A stretch of 64,000 nt of DNA from Gammaproteobacteria bacterium. GTDB taxonomy: Bacteria > Pseudomonadota > Gammaproteobacteria > Steroidobacterales > PWYM01. Below, in pieces: positions 55,206 to 64,000 of the stretch; within the stretch, counting starts at the first letter, position 1; every line of letters starts with the position of its first letter. The notes under the pieces were generated by a model, which worked only from the letters and a program-made list of their open reading frames with translations, was not told where the DNA came from and searched no databases. The stretch spans positions 1-64,000 of the forward strand of contig PWZL01000003.1 in NCBI GenBank assembly GCA_003567475.1, given 5' to 3'. Made by a program: the position numbers and the translations under genes.

Positions 55206-57386
55206 ATGGGTCGCCTGCTGAAGTTGTTGCTGTTCGCCGTTGCGGGAATCGTCGGCGTCCTGGTGCTGGTGGTCGTGCTGGTTGCGCTGCTGTTCGATCC
55301 GAACGACTATCGCGACCGCATCGCCGCGGCCGTGGAAGCGGAGACCGGCCGCAGCTTCGTCATCGAAGGTGATCTCGAACTCCGGTTGTTTCCCTGGCTG
55401 CGCGTCACCTCAGGGGTAATGGAGCTTGGGAATGCCCCCGGTTTCGGCGACGAGCCGTTTGCACGGATCGAAGCGTTCTCCGCCAGCCTCCGTTTGATGC
55501 CGCTGCTCTCGCGCGAGATCGAATTGGGCACCCTGCGCCTCGCCGGGCTGCGACTGAACCTCGCCGTCGATGCGGATGGCAACACCAACTGGGCGGACCT
55601 GGCCGGCGACGAGGCCGAGCCCGCCGAGGCGGTGCGGACGCCGGCTGAGGAGGCGCCCGCTTTCGACCTCGCTGACCTGCGCATCGGAGGCATCGAGTTG
55701 ATCGATGCCCGCGTGCAGTTCGTCGACGCGCAGGCCGACCAGGCCTACCTGATCGAGAACATGCGTCTCGAGCTGGACAGACTGGCCTTTGGTGACCCCG
55801 CGAACCTCTCTTTTGGCCTGGGTCTGCAGCAGCAGCGCCCGGCGCTGGCTGCCGAGCTGTCCGGTCGCGCCGTCCTGACACTCGATCTCGCGGGCGGCGA
55901 GGCGCTGCTCGAGGGCCTACAGCTCGACCTGAGCGCCACTGGCGAAGAGATCCCTGCGGGCCGTCAGCAGGCTCGCGTCCAGGCCGCGGTGGTTCAAGCG
56001 GATCTCGAAACGGGCGTGTTCGCGCTCGAGGGTCTGCGTGCCGAACTGCTCGGTCTGGTGCTGAGCGCCAGTCTGCAGGGCGAGACCTCCGACGACCTGC
56101 AGGTCTCCGGTGCCTTCGAGGTGGCAGAGTTCTCGGCGCGCGACACGCTGCGCCTGCTGGAGATGGACTATGCGCCTGCCGACGCCACGGCGCTGACCCG
56201 CGTCAATCTCCGCGGCGAGCTCGCGCTCGCCGGCGAAGACCTGCGGATCACCGGCCTGCACCTGCGTCTTGACGACACGACGCTGACCGGCGGGCTGGGC
56301 AGCGTTGGTGGGCGGCTGTTCTTCGACCTCGATGTCGATCGCATCAATGCCGACCGTTACCTGCCACCGACGGAGGAGGAGGCCCAGGCGCCCGGGGAGA
56401 CCGGGGACATCGATGCGGTGGAAATCCCGGTTGAGGTGCTGCGCGAACTCGCCGCGGAAGGTGAGCTCCGCGTGGGCGAAGCGATCCTCGGCGGTCTGAC
56501 GTTCCGCAACCTGGTGCTCGGTGTGAACGCCGGCGACGGTCGCCTGCGCCTGCACCCGGTGCGCTCAGAGTTTTTCGAGGGGGCCTACGAGGGCGATATC
56601 CGGATCGATGTGCGGGGCGAGACGCCAGTACTCTCGCTGAACGAGCGTGTGACTGGCGTCCAGCTCGGGGCCCTCAGTGCCGCGATGTTCGAGGTCGAAC
56701 ATCTGACCGGTCTCATCGAAGGCGCGTTCGAGCTGCGTGCCACGGGTGCCACGCTCGGGGATATGCGCCGCCGGCTGAACGGTGACATCGTGTTCGGGCT
56801 CACCGACGGCGCCTGGGAAGGTGTCGATGTGTGGCATCAGGTGCGCAGCGCGCGGGCGGTCCTGCGCCAGGAGGCGAGGCCTGATGCGCCCACACGCCCG
56901 CGCACCGAGTTCTCCGAGGTCACCGGCACCGCCCGGGTGACCGACGGCGTGCTGGATAACCAGGATTTCATCGCGCTCCTGCCGTTCATGCGCCTGGATG
57001 GACAGGGCCGCATCGATCTGGCGGCGGCGACGCTCGATTACCGACTTGATGCCAGCCTGCTCGATCGACCGGAACTGGCCCGGGACGCGGCAATGGCCGA
57101 TCTGCGCGGCCGCCGGCTGCCACTGCGTATCGACGGCGCCCTGACCGAGCCACGAATCCGGCCGGATTTCGGCGCGATGGTCACCGACGAGGTGCGTGAC
57201 CAGGTCCGCGGCCGTGCCGAAGATCTGTTGCGCGACCGCCTCGGGATCAGCCGCCCGCGCGACCCGGAAGACGAGGCTGCGGAGCCCGGTGAAGGCGATG
57301 AGCCTGGCGAGGACGCCGAGCGCAGCGAGTCGCCCGAGGATCGTCTGCGCCGCCGGATAGGCCGCATTCTGGGTGGCAATGGCTGA
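55206..57386 (+). CDS. AsmA family protein
   Basis: N-terminal TM + 'NDYRDRIAAAVEAETGRSFVIEGDLELRLFPWLRVTSGVMELGNAPGF'; C-terminal 'RLDGQGRIDLAAATLDYRLDA'. Confidence 0.92.
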   Translation: MGRLLKLLLFAVAGIVGVLVLVVVLVALLFDPNDYRDRIAAAVEAETGRSFVIEGDLELRLFPWLRVTSGVMELGNAPGFGDEPFARIEAFSASLRLMPLLSREIELGTLRLAGLRLNLAVDADGNTNWADLAGDEAEPAEAVRTPAEEAPAFDLADLRIGGIELIDARVQFVDAQADQAYLIENMRLELDRLAFGDPANLSFGLGLQQQRPALAAELSGRAVLTLDLAGGEALLEGLQLDLSATGEEIPAGRQQARVQAAVVQADLETGVFALEGLRAELLGLVLSASLQGETSDDLQVSGAFEVAEFSARDTLRLLEMDYAPADATALTRVNLRGELALAGEDLRITGLHLRLDDTTLTGGLGSVGGRLFFDLDVDRINADRYLPPTEEEAQAPGETGDIDAVEIPVEVLRELAAEGELRVGEAILGGLTFRNLVLGVNAGDGRLRLHPVRSEFFEGAYEGDIRIDVRGETPVLSLNERVTGVQLGALSAAMFEVEHLTGLIEGAFELRATGATLGDMRRRLNGDIVFGLTDGAWEGVDVWHQVRSARAVLRQEARPDAPTRPRTEFSEVTGTARVTDGVLDNQDFIALLPFMRLDGQGRIDLAAATLDYRLDASLLDRPELARDAAMADLRGRRLPLRIDGALTEPRIRPDFGAMVTDEVRDQVRGRAEDLLRDRLGISRPRDPEDEAAEPGEGDEPGEDAERSESPEDRLRRRIGRILGGNG

Positions 57387-58017
57387 CGGTGTCAGGCGGC
57401 AGCCGGGGGGTGTGGTGCCGGGACCGGCCATGAGGCCTGTCCGACGCGCGGCGGGTGTTGGCCTGATGGTTGCGCTGGCGCTGACACTGGCCCCGGCGCG
57501 CGGGGCGGCGGCCATCGAAGTCCTGTCACAGAGATTCTGGGTCAGCGACGGCGTGTATGCCCTGGAGCTCGAGGTGCGCCTGCAGGCGCCGCGGGATGCC
57601 GTCTGGGCCGTGCTGACGGACTACGACCGGCTCGGTGAGCTCAACCCGGCGGTGATCGAGAGTCGTGTCGAGCGCGCCGTTGCGGGTGATCCTGAGGTGC
57701 TGACCGTGATCCGTGGCTGCGTGCTGTTTTTCTGCAGCAGTGTGGCGCGTATCGAGCGCATGCAGGAATCGCCACCGGCGCGCATCGTGGCGGTCACCGA
57801 TCCGGCGCGCAGCGATCTCCGCCAGGGACGTTCCGACTGGCGGCTGAGCGACGAGGCGGGCCTGACCCGTCTCGAGCTCAGTGTCACCCTGGAGCCCGAT
57901 TTCTGGGTGCCGCCGCTGCTCGGGCGGCGGGCCCTGCGCCGCAGCCTCGTGGGCGGTACGCTGGAGCTGCTCGAGGCGGTGGAGCAGCGCGCGGGCCAGC
58001 CGGACCGGGGGCGTTGA
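57373..58017 (+). CDS. SRPBCC (START/polyketide-cyclase-like) family secreted protein
   Basis: 'LEVRLQAPRDAVWAVLTDYDRLGELNPAVIESRV'. Confidence 0.82.
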   Translation: MAMADGVRRQPGGVVPGPAMRPVRRAAGVGLMVALALTLAPARGAAAIEVLSQRFWVSDGVYALELEVRLQAPRDAVWAVLTDYDRLGELNPAVIESRVERAVAGDPEVLTVIRGCVLFFCSSVARIERMQESPPARIVAVTDPARSDLRQGRSDWRLSDEAGLTRLELSVTLEPDFWVPPLLGRRALRRSLVGGTLELLEAVEQRAGQPDRGR

Positions 58018-59084
58018 GTCCCCGCGCGGCCGCGGTCCCGGCGGGCTTCGCCGAGCGCCTGCTGACCTGGCATGCCCGGCACGGGCGCCATGATCTGCCC
58101 TGGCAGCAACACCCCACGCCTTATCGCGTCTGGGTGTCGGAGATCATGCTCCAGCAGACCCAGGTCCAGACCGTGCTCGGCTACTACCCGCGGTTCATGG
58201 CGGCGTTCCCCGACGTGCATGCCCTGGCCGAGGCTCCCCTGGACGAGGTGCTGCACCTGTGGTCGGGGCTGGGTTACTACGCGCGTGCGCGCAACCTCCA
58301 TCGCGCGGCAGGGCTGCTGGTCCGTGAGCATGCCGGTGAGTTTCCAGCGGAGCTGGCGGCGGTGATGGCGCTGCCGGGGATCGGCCGCTCGACGGCGGGC
58401 GCCATCCTCGCGCTGGCCAGCGGGCAGCGCCAGCCGATTCTGGACGGCAATGTGCGCCGGGTGCTGTGTCGTCATCGCGGCATCGACGGTTGGCCCGGCC
58501 GCCCTGCCGTTGAGCGCGAACTCTGGACGCTGGCAGAGGCGCTGACCCCAAGCCGCGATGTCGCCGTGTACACCCAGGCGATCATGGATCTGGGTGCGAC
58601 CGTCTGCACCCGTCGCCGCCCGGCCTGCACGCTCTGCCCGCTGGTCGAAGACTGCATCGCCCGGCAGCAGGGCCGGGTGGCGGCGCTGCCCGCTCCCCGC
58701 CCGCGGCGCGAACGGCCCCGACGCGAGACCCGCATGCTGCTGGCGCTGGACGGGGGCGGCCGCGTCCTGCTGCACCGGCGCCCGCCACGCGGTCTCTGGG
58801 GCGGACTCTGGGCGCCGCCGGAGTTCGCTGACGCCGGAGCGCTGGACGACGTGCTGGCCGGCTGTGGGCTGGCGGCCAGCGGTCCCGTCCGGACCTTGCC
58901 GGTACTGGCCCACGCCTTCACGCACTTCGATCTCGACATTCATCCGCTGGCGGTACCTGTGGTGGTGAACGGCGACGGCATGGAGGGCGCGACGCTGCTC
59001 TGGTATAACCCGCGGCAGCCACCTCGCCTCGGGCTGGCCGCGCCGGTGGCGCAGCTGCTCGCGGCCCTGCAGGGAGAGAACTGA
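58014..59084 (+). CDS. mutY: A/G-specific adenine DNA glycosylase
   Basis: '[35 protein letters not shown]', 4Fe-4S '[17 protein letters not shown]'. Confidence 0.96.
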   Translation: MSPRAAAVPAGFAERLLTWHARHGRHDLPWQQHPTPYRVWVSEIMLQQTQVQTVLGYYPRFMAAFPDVHALAEAPLDEVLHLWSGLGYYARARNLHRAAGLLVREHAGEFPAELAAVMALPGIGRSTAGAILALASGQRQPILDGNVRRVLCRHRGIDGWPGRPAVERELWTLAEALTPSRDVAVYTQAIMDLGATVCTRRRPACTLCPLVEDCIARQQGRVAALPAPRPRRERPRRETRMLLALDGGGRVLLHRRPPRGLWGGLWAPPEFADAGALDDVLAGCGLAASGPVRTLPVLAHAFTHFDLDIHPLAVPVVVNGDGMEGATLLWYNPRQPPRLGLAAPVAQLLAALQGEN

Positions 59085-59356
59085 TGACCCGAATGGTGAA
59101 TTGCGTGCTGCTCGGCCAGGAAGCGCCGGGCCTGGATCGCCTGCCCTATCCCGGCGAGCTCGGCCAGCGGATCTACGCCAACGTCTCGCGGGAGGCCTGG
59201 CAGAAGTGGCTGGGCCACCAGACCATGCTGATCAACGAGTACCGGCTCACGCCGATCGAGCCCAAGGCGCGCAAGTTCCTCGAGCAGGAAATGGAGAAGT
59301 TCTTCTTCGGTGAGGGCTCGGCAGCCCCCGAGGGTTTCGTGCCCAGCGGCGACTAG
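59084..59356 (+). CDS. yggX: oxidative damage protection protein (Fe(2+)-trafficking)
   Basis: '[55 protein letters not shown]'. Confidence 0.96.
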   Translation: MTRMVNCVLLGQEAPGLDRLPYPGELGQRIYANVSREAWQKWLGHQTMLINEYRLTPIEPKARKFLEQEMEKFFFGEGSAAPEGFVPSGD

Positions 59357-59363
59357 GGCCCGT

Positions 59364-60335
59364 CTAAGCCGCCGCCTCCAGCCACTGCACACTGAACAGC
59401 GCGTCGGCGTCAGTCCAGACCTGTTCGACGTGGAACCCGGCGCTGGCCGCGAGTTCGGCAAAGCCCTCACGGGTAAATTTATGGGAGTACTCGGTGACGA
59501 TCCGCTCACCCTCGTCGAACGTCACGACGGTGCCCGCCAGCGAAACCTGCTGTGCCCGCAGGGACACCAGATTCATCTCGATGCGACCATGGGTCGCGTC
59601 GTAATGCGCATGGTGTCGGAAGGCACGCAGGTCGAAATTCGCGCCCAGTTCCCGATTCAGGCGACGCAGCAGGTTGAGGTTGAATTCGGCGGTGACCCCC
59701 GCGGCATCGTTATACGCCCGCTCCAGGACACCCCGATCCTTCTGCAGATCCACACCGATCAGCAGTCCGCCGGCGTCGCCGACCTGCTGGCGCATGACCT
59801 CGAGCAGGCGCCGGGCTTCGTCAGGCTCGAAATTGCCGATGGTCGAGCCGGGAAACCATGCCACCACGCGCGCCATGGGCTCGCGGGTGGTCGGCAGCTC
59901 GAACGGCTGGGTGAAGTCCGCGCAGACCGGCAATACCTCCAGCGCAGGGAACTCTCGGGAGATCTCGCCGGCGGCTTCGAGCAGGTGGCCCCGCGAAATC
60001 TCCACAGGCACGTAGGCGGCCGGACGGTCCAGTCCCTGCAGCAGCAGGCGGATCTTGACGCTCGAGCCTGAGCCGAATTCCACCAGGCAGGCGTGCTGGC
60101 CGACGGCTGCGGCGATCTCGTCCGCCCGCTCGTCCATGATCGCCAGTTCCGTGCGGGTCGGGTAGTACTCGGGCAGGTCGCAGATCCGGTCGAACAGCGC
60201 CGAACCCTGGGCGTCGTAAAAATATTTCGGCGCCAGGTGCTTCTGCGCCGCGCTCAGCCCGGCGACGATCGCGTCGCGGTCGTCGGCCAACGTCGGCTGG
60301 TAATCACTGAGTTCGGGTACGGCGTCTTGCGGCAT
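59364..60335 (-). CDS. egtD: L-histidine N(alpha)-methyltransferase
   Basis: 'PKYFYDAQGSALFDRICDLPEYYPTRTELAIMDERADEIA', 'LVEFGSGSSVKIRLLL', 'WFPGSTIGNFEPDEA'; ATG 60335. Confidence 0.95.
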   Translation of the reverse strand: MPQDAVPELSDYQPTLADDRDAIVAGLSAAQKHLAPKYFYDAQGSALFDRICDLPEYYPTRTELAIMDERADEIAAAVGQHACLVEFGSGSSVKIRLLLQGLDRPAAYVPVEISRGHLLEAAGEISREFPALEVLPVCADFTQPFELPTTREPMARVVAWFPGSTIGNFEPDEARRLLEVMRQQVGDAGGLLIGVDLQKDRGVLERAYNDAAGVTAEFNLNLLRRLNRELGANFDLRAFRHHAHYDATHGRIEMNLVSLRAQQVSLAGTVVTFDEGERIVTEYSHKFTREGFAELAASAGFHVEQVWTDADALFSVQWLEAAA

Positions 60336-60349
60336 GATGGTTCTGTCCT

Positions 60350-61639
60350 TCAGTCGAGATCCCGGGCCAGCCGGAAGCCCAGCACCTGCCAGCGCTGGTG
60401 GGGGTAGAAGAAACTGCGATAGCTGGCGCGCAGGTGATCCGCGGAGGTCAGACAGGCGCCACCGCGCACACTCATCTGGTTGCACATGAACTTGCCGTTG
60501 TATTCGCCGAGCGATCCGGCAAGCGGACGGAAGCCTGGATACGCCATATACGGGGATGCAGTCCACTCCCAGGCGTCGCCGAAGAGCTGGGTCAGCCCGC
60601 CCGTCGAGGCGGCGGTCGGGGTCAGCCAGCCGCTTTCGAGCAGGTTGCCATGGACGGGCTGCGCTGCCGCCGCCGTTTCCCATTCCGTCTCGGTCGGCAG
60701 GCGCGCGCCGGCCCAGCGGGCGTAGGCGTCGGCCTCGTAGAAGGACACATGGCTGACCGGGGCGTGCGGGTCGATCTCCCGCCAGCCGCCCAGCGTGAAC
60801 ACCTGCTGACCGTCCGGCGACCAGTACAGTGGTGCGCGCCAGTCCTCGGCCTGCACCTGGGCCCAGCCGTCGGACAGCCACAGGGTCGCGTGACGATAGC
60901 CGCCGGCGTCGATGAAGGCCTGGAAATCGGCATTGGTCACCAGGCGGTTGGCCAGGGCGTGGGGGCGCAGTTGCACGGCGTGGCGGGGCGTCTCGTTGTC
61001 GAAACAGAAGGGTCGCCCGTCGTCGGCGCCGATCATGACGTCGTCGGCAGGCCTCTCGTGCCAGGTCAGGGCGGGGGCCGGGCATGCTGGCGGCACAGGC
61101 AGCGTCGGGTCGTAGGCCGGCCCGAGCGGATTGCTCCAGAGGACGTGCTTGATGTCGGTCAGCAGCAACTCCTGGTGCTGTTGCTCATGGTTCAGCCCGA
61201 GCGTGATCAGGAAGGCGAGTTCGGGGTCGTCGGCAGCGCGCTCGAGCACCGATGCCATCGCGGTATCGACCTGCGCCCGCCAGTCGAGGATTTCGGCGAC
61301 AGTCGGCCGGGACAGCAGCCCACGGCGGGTCCGGGCATGCATCTGGCCGACCGTGTGGTAGTAGGAATTGAACAGGTAGTGCCAGCGTTCGTTGTAAGGG
61401 CGATAGTCCGGCAGCGCAGCCTGCAGCACGAAGCGCTCGAAGAACCAGGTTACGTGGGCCAGGTGCCACTTGGTCGGACTGACGTCAGGCATGGTCTGGA
61501 TGACCTGGTCTTCTGGCGCCAGAGGGGCTGCCAGACGCTCGCTCAGGCCACGGATTCGTGCCCAGGCGTCAGCCAGGGCCTCCTGCCGTTGAATCGTGGC
61601 GGGCGCAGCCGCGGGAGCAGCGGCGGAGACGGATGCCAT
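60350..61639 (-). CDS. egtB: ergothioneine biosynthesis protein EgtB (sulfoxide synthase)
   Basis: DinB-like 'NHEQQHQELLLTDIKH', FGE-sulfatase domain 'RLPTETEWETAAA', 'FGDAWEWTASPY'; 14 nt upstream of egtD. Confidence 0.95.
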   Translation of the reverse strand: MASVSAAAPAAAPATIQRQEALADAWARIRGLSERLAAPLAPEDQVIQTMPDVSPTKWHLAHVTWFFERFVLQAALPDYRPYNERWHYLFNSYYHTVGQMHARTRRGLLSRPTVAEILDWRAQVDTAMASVLERAADDPELAFLITLGLNHEQQHQELLLTDIKHVLWSNPLGPAYDPTLPVPPACPAPALTWHERPADDVMIGADDGRPFCFDNETPRHAVQLRPHALANRLVTNADFQAFIDAGGYRHATLWLSDGWAQVQAEDWRAPLYWSPDGQQVFTLGGWREIDPHAPVSHVSFYEADAYARWAGARLPTETEWETAAAAQPVHGNLLESGWLTPTAASTGGLTQLFGDAWEWTASPYMAYPGFRPLAGSLGEYNGKFMCNQMSVRGGACLTSADHLRASYRSFFYPHQRWQVLGFRLARDLD

Positions 61640-61768
61640 ACGTCGTGCCTTCAGGCCCCAGCATCCTGCCGGCAGCCGCTTGCGAGTGAGTGGAGCAGAT
61701 TAAGGATGGCTTGTGGATATGTCAAAATGGTGGCAACGTTCCCCGCTCGCCACCGCGGTCCCGCGTCC

Positions 61769-61797
61769 TTGACTCCGCCCGGGGGGGCCGCTTTAAT
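61769..61797 (+). promoter_or_regulatory. candidate promoter of tRNA-Phe
   Basis: TTGACT-N17-TTTAAT. Confidence 0.65.
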
Positions 61798-61815
61798 ACC
61801 GCGTCTTGCCCACAT

Positions 61816-61891
<76 letters not shown>

Positions 61892-62035
61892 TCCACAGCC
61901 CCGCCCGCCCGCCGGTGTCTTGCCGCCAGGGCATGCCTGTAAGAGCCCGGGGCACAGCCGACCGGTAACCGACCGTCATCTTCCTGTGTCGCAGAGGTGT
62001 TCCGCACAGAACAGTACCAGGACAAGGGGTAGGGA

Positions 62036-62755
62036 ATGACCAGGACTGCTTTCAGCGCGGTGACAGCCCTCTGCGTGACCTTGGGCTGTGCGCTCGTCAT
62101 AGACAGTGCCACCGCGAGCATCGACAGCACATACCGATTGCTCCGGTTTGATGGTCAGCATGTCAAATGGGGCGAGGCTGAGCTTGGGGCCGGCGCCAAG
62201 GTGAAGTATGCGTTCGTCGACGCGCCGCGACAGTTCGCTGGCGCACGCAACTGCGGTGTGCTCGTGCCGATCGAGCGCCTCGCGATACGCCATGGTATTT
62301 CTCAGGCAACGCTGCAGGCCGAAGCCGCCGCCGCGTTTCGCGTCTGGGAACAAGCGGCCAACATCACTTTCGTGCCCATCGACGAGCCCGATCGGGCGGA
62401 TATCCTGATCGGAGCACAAGGCCACCCCGCAGGTCGTGCGTATGCCAATGTCGAGTATCAGTCGGCCGGCAACGACGGCGTGAGCGTGATCGACCGGGCG
62501 CAGATCTGCCTGAATCCGTATCACGGGTGGAAGGTGGGGTTCGATGGCAATGTCGATGTGTACGACATCCGCTATACGCTGGTGCACGAGATCGGGCATG
62601 CGATCGGCCTCGACCACGCCGGCCCGTCGGGGCAGGTCATGTCGTTCCGCTACACCGAGCAGTTCAGCGATCTCCAGCCCGGCGATCTCCGTGGCGTGCA
62701 AAAACTGTATGGCGTCAGCACGCAGAGCATGACAGCGGACAGTGCGGCGGATTAG
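62036..62755 (+). CDS. matrixin-family (M10A) metalloprotease
   Basis: Signal peptide; zinc motif 'HEIGHAIGLDH' followed by 'VMSFRYTEQFSDLQPGDLRGVQKLYG'. Confidence 0.88.
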   Translation: MTRTAFSAVTALCVTLGCALVIDSATASIDSTYRLLRFDGQHVKWGEAELGAGAKVKYAFVDAPRQFAGARNCGVLVPIERLAIRHGISQATLQAEAAAAFRVWEQAANITFVPIDEPDRADILIGAQGHPAGRAYANVEYQSAGNDGVSVIDRAQICLNPYHGWKVGFDGNVDVYDIRYTLVHEIGHAIGLDHAGPSGQVMSFRYTEQFSDLQPGDLRGVQKLYGVSTQSMTADSAAD

Positions 62756-62775
62756 CCCACGGAGTCTGCAGGCAC

Positions 62776-63426
62776 CTAACCGGTCAGCAGTGCGCCACGA
62801 ATGCCATCGAAAATGAACTGTGCGGCCAACGCCGCGAGGATTACCCCGAGAATCCGCGTGATCATCGCCGCAAGTGTCTCGCCCATGAGTCGCATGACTG
62901 GGCCGATCAGCAGGAACACCACCAGGCAGATCGCCAGGTTGGCCCCGAGGCCGAGCAGGATCGAGAGCTGGGCACCCAGTGCGCCCCCGGCCTGGGACAT
63001 GAACAGCATGATCGAGGCGATCGCCCCCGGGCCGGCCAGCATGGGAATGGCCATGGGGAAGACCGAGATGTCTTCATGGGTGCCGGGTAGCGACTCGTCG
63101 CCATCGCTCAGCGCCTCGGCACGTTCTTCGCGACGTCGGGTGCGTTTCTCGAACACCATGTCCAGGGCGATCAGGAACAGCAGCACGCCGCCGGCGGCGC
63201 GGAAGGCATCCAGGCTGATCTGCAGTGCCCCCAGCAGCCACTCCCCGCCATAGGCGAACCCGATCAGCACGAGGGTGGCGATCCCCACGGAGCGCAGTGC
63301 CATGCGGCGGCGGTGGCGGGTGTCGGTGCCGTCGGTGAGACTTGCGAAGATCGGTGCCACGCCGGGCACATCAATCACGACAAAGAAGGTCACGAACGCC
63401 GCAGCGAACAGGGTGAAGTCAAACAT
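62776..63426 (-). CDS. MarC family integral membrane protein
   Basis: 'FVVIDVPGVAPIFASLTDG', 'FPMAIPMLAGPGAIASIML', 'RILGVILAALAAQFIFDGI'. Confidence 0.92.
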   Translation of the reverse strand: MFDFTLFAAAFVTFFVVIDVPGVAPIFASLTDGTDTRHRRRMALRSVGIATLVLIGFAYGGEWLLGALQISLDAFRAAGGVLLFLIALDMVFEKRTRRREERAEALSDGDESLPGTHEDISVFPMAIPMLAGPGAIASIMLFMSQAGGALGAQLSILLGLGANLAICLVVFLLIGPVMRLMGETLAAMITRILGVILAALAAQFIFDGIRGALLTG

Positions 63427-63477
63427 TCGTTCCGCCGTGCGGTTCGGGTCGGCGAGTGGATGAGCCGGGAGTATACG

Positions 63478-64000
63478 TCAGGCGGCGGTATGGGCGCTCA
63501 CCGGGGCGGCGGGGGCTGCGGCCGTCACGGTGACGTGGCGATGGATCGTCGCGATGAGTTGGCGTCGATCTATGGGTTTGGTCAGATAGTCGTCGCAGCC
63601 GGCGGCGAGGCAGCGCTCGCGGTCGCCGGACATGGCGTGGGCCGTCACCGCGATGATCGGGCCGGTGAATCCTCGCGCCCGCAGGTGGCGGGTCGCGCCG
63701 TAGCCGTCGAGTTCCGGCATCTGCATGTCCATCAGCACGACATGCGGGCGTGAGGTCTCCTCGGCGGCCTCGATCTGCTCGACGGCCAGTCGACCGTTTC
63801 CGGCCACACTGACGCATGCCCCTGCACGCTCGAGATGGAAGCAGATGAGGCGCTGGTTGTCGGGCCCGTCCTCGGCGAGCAGCACGCGCACGCCGGCGAG
63901 ACTGACGGGCGCTGGCAGGCGGGCATCGGACGGCCCGCGAGCGCCATCGAGTCGGCTGGCGCCATCGCCATCATCATCGCACGGCGGCGGTGTATCGGGC
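63478..64000 (-). CDS. response-regulator receiver domain, probable C-terminus of a hybrid sensor kinase (partial)
   Basis: '[24 protein letters not shown]...[21 protein letters not shown]...[20 protein letters not shown]'; frame stays open to the window edge. Confidence 0.8.
   Translation of the reverse strand, partial: PDTPPPCDDDGDGASRLDGARGPSDARLPAPVSLAGVRVLLAEDGPDNQRLICFHLERAGACVSVAGNGRLAVEQIEAAEETSRPHVVLMDMQMPELDGYGATRHLRARGFTGPIIAVTAHAMSGDRERCLAAGCDDYLTKPIDRRQLIATIHRHVTVTAAAPAAPVSAHTAA

Overview
This 64 kb, GC-rich window looks like chromosomal DNA of a gammaproteobacterium, judged from gene content and order (rpoH-ftsX-ftsE-ftsY-rsmD-coaD, rpmB-rpmG, coaBC-dut, pyrE/xthA, mutY-yggX). 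I could not run any search, so lineage is an inference. I support about 57 protein-coding genes, 2 tRNAs (Gly-CCC, Phe-GAA), several promoters/operators and one strong terminator. I saw no rRNA, CRISPR array, IS element or prophage. Most of the window is housekeeping. Less ordinary stretches: (i) a TonB receptor - secreted 5'-nucleotidase - Tat-type beta-helix protein unit with overlapping genes (7.6-13.3 kb); (ii) a thioester alpha-2-macroglobulin/PbpC pair; (iii) a NhaR-like LysR regulator divergent from an unusual two-gene methyltransferase unit, with four ATCGA repeats between them; (iv) a degenerate DUF6502 gene fused to a glycosyltransferase-like fragment; (v) a co-directional cluster pairing a sortase-system-type (PdsR/PdsS-like) two-component system with a CpeT/CpcT-family protein and a CoA-transferase, with no sortase in the window; (vi) a perfect CIRCE element (TTAGCACTC-N9-GAGTGCTAA) over the probable sigma70 promoter of rpoH, implying HrcA control of the heat-shock sigma factor; (vii) an egtB-egtD ergothioneine pair. 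The strongest directly visible signal is CIRCE-rpoH. The most system-like candidate of unknown function is the LolA-like/PdsR/PdsS/CpeT/CoA-transferase cluster.
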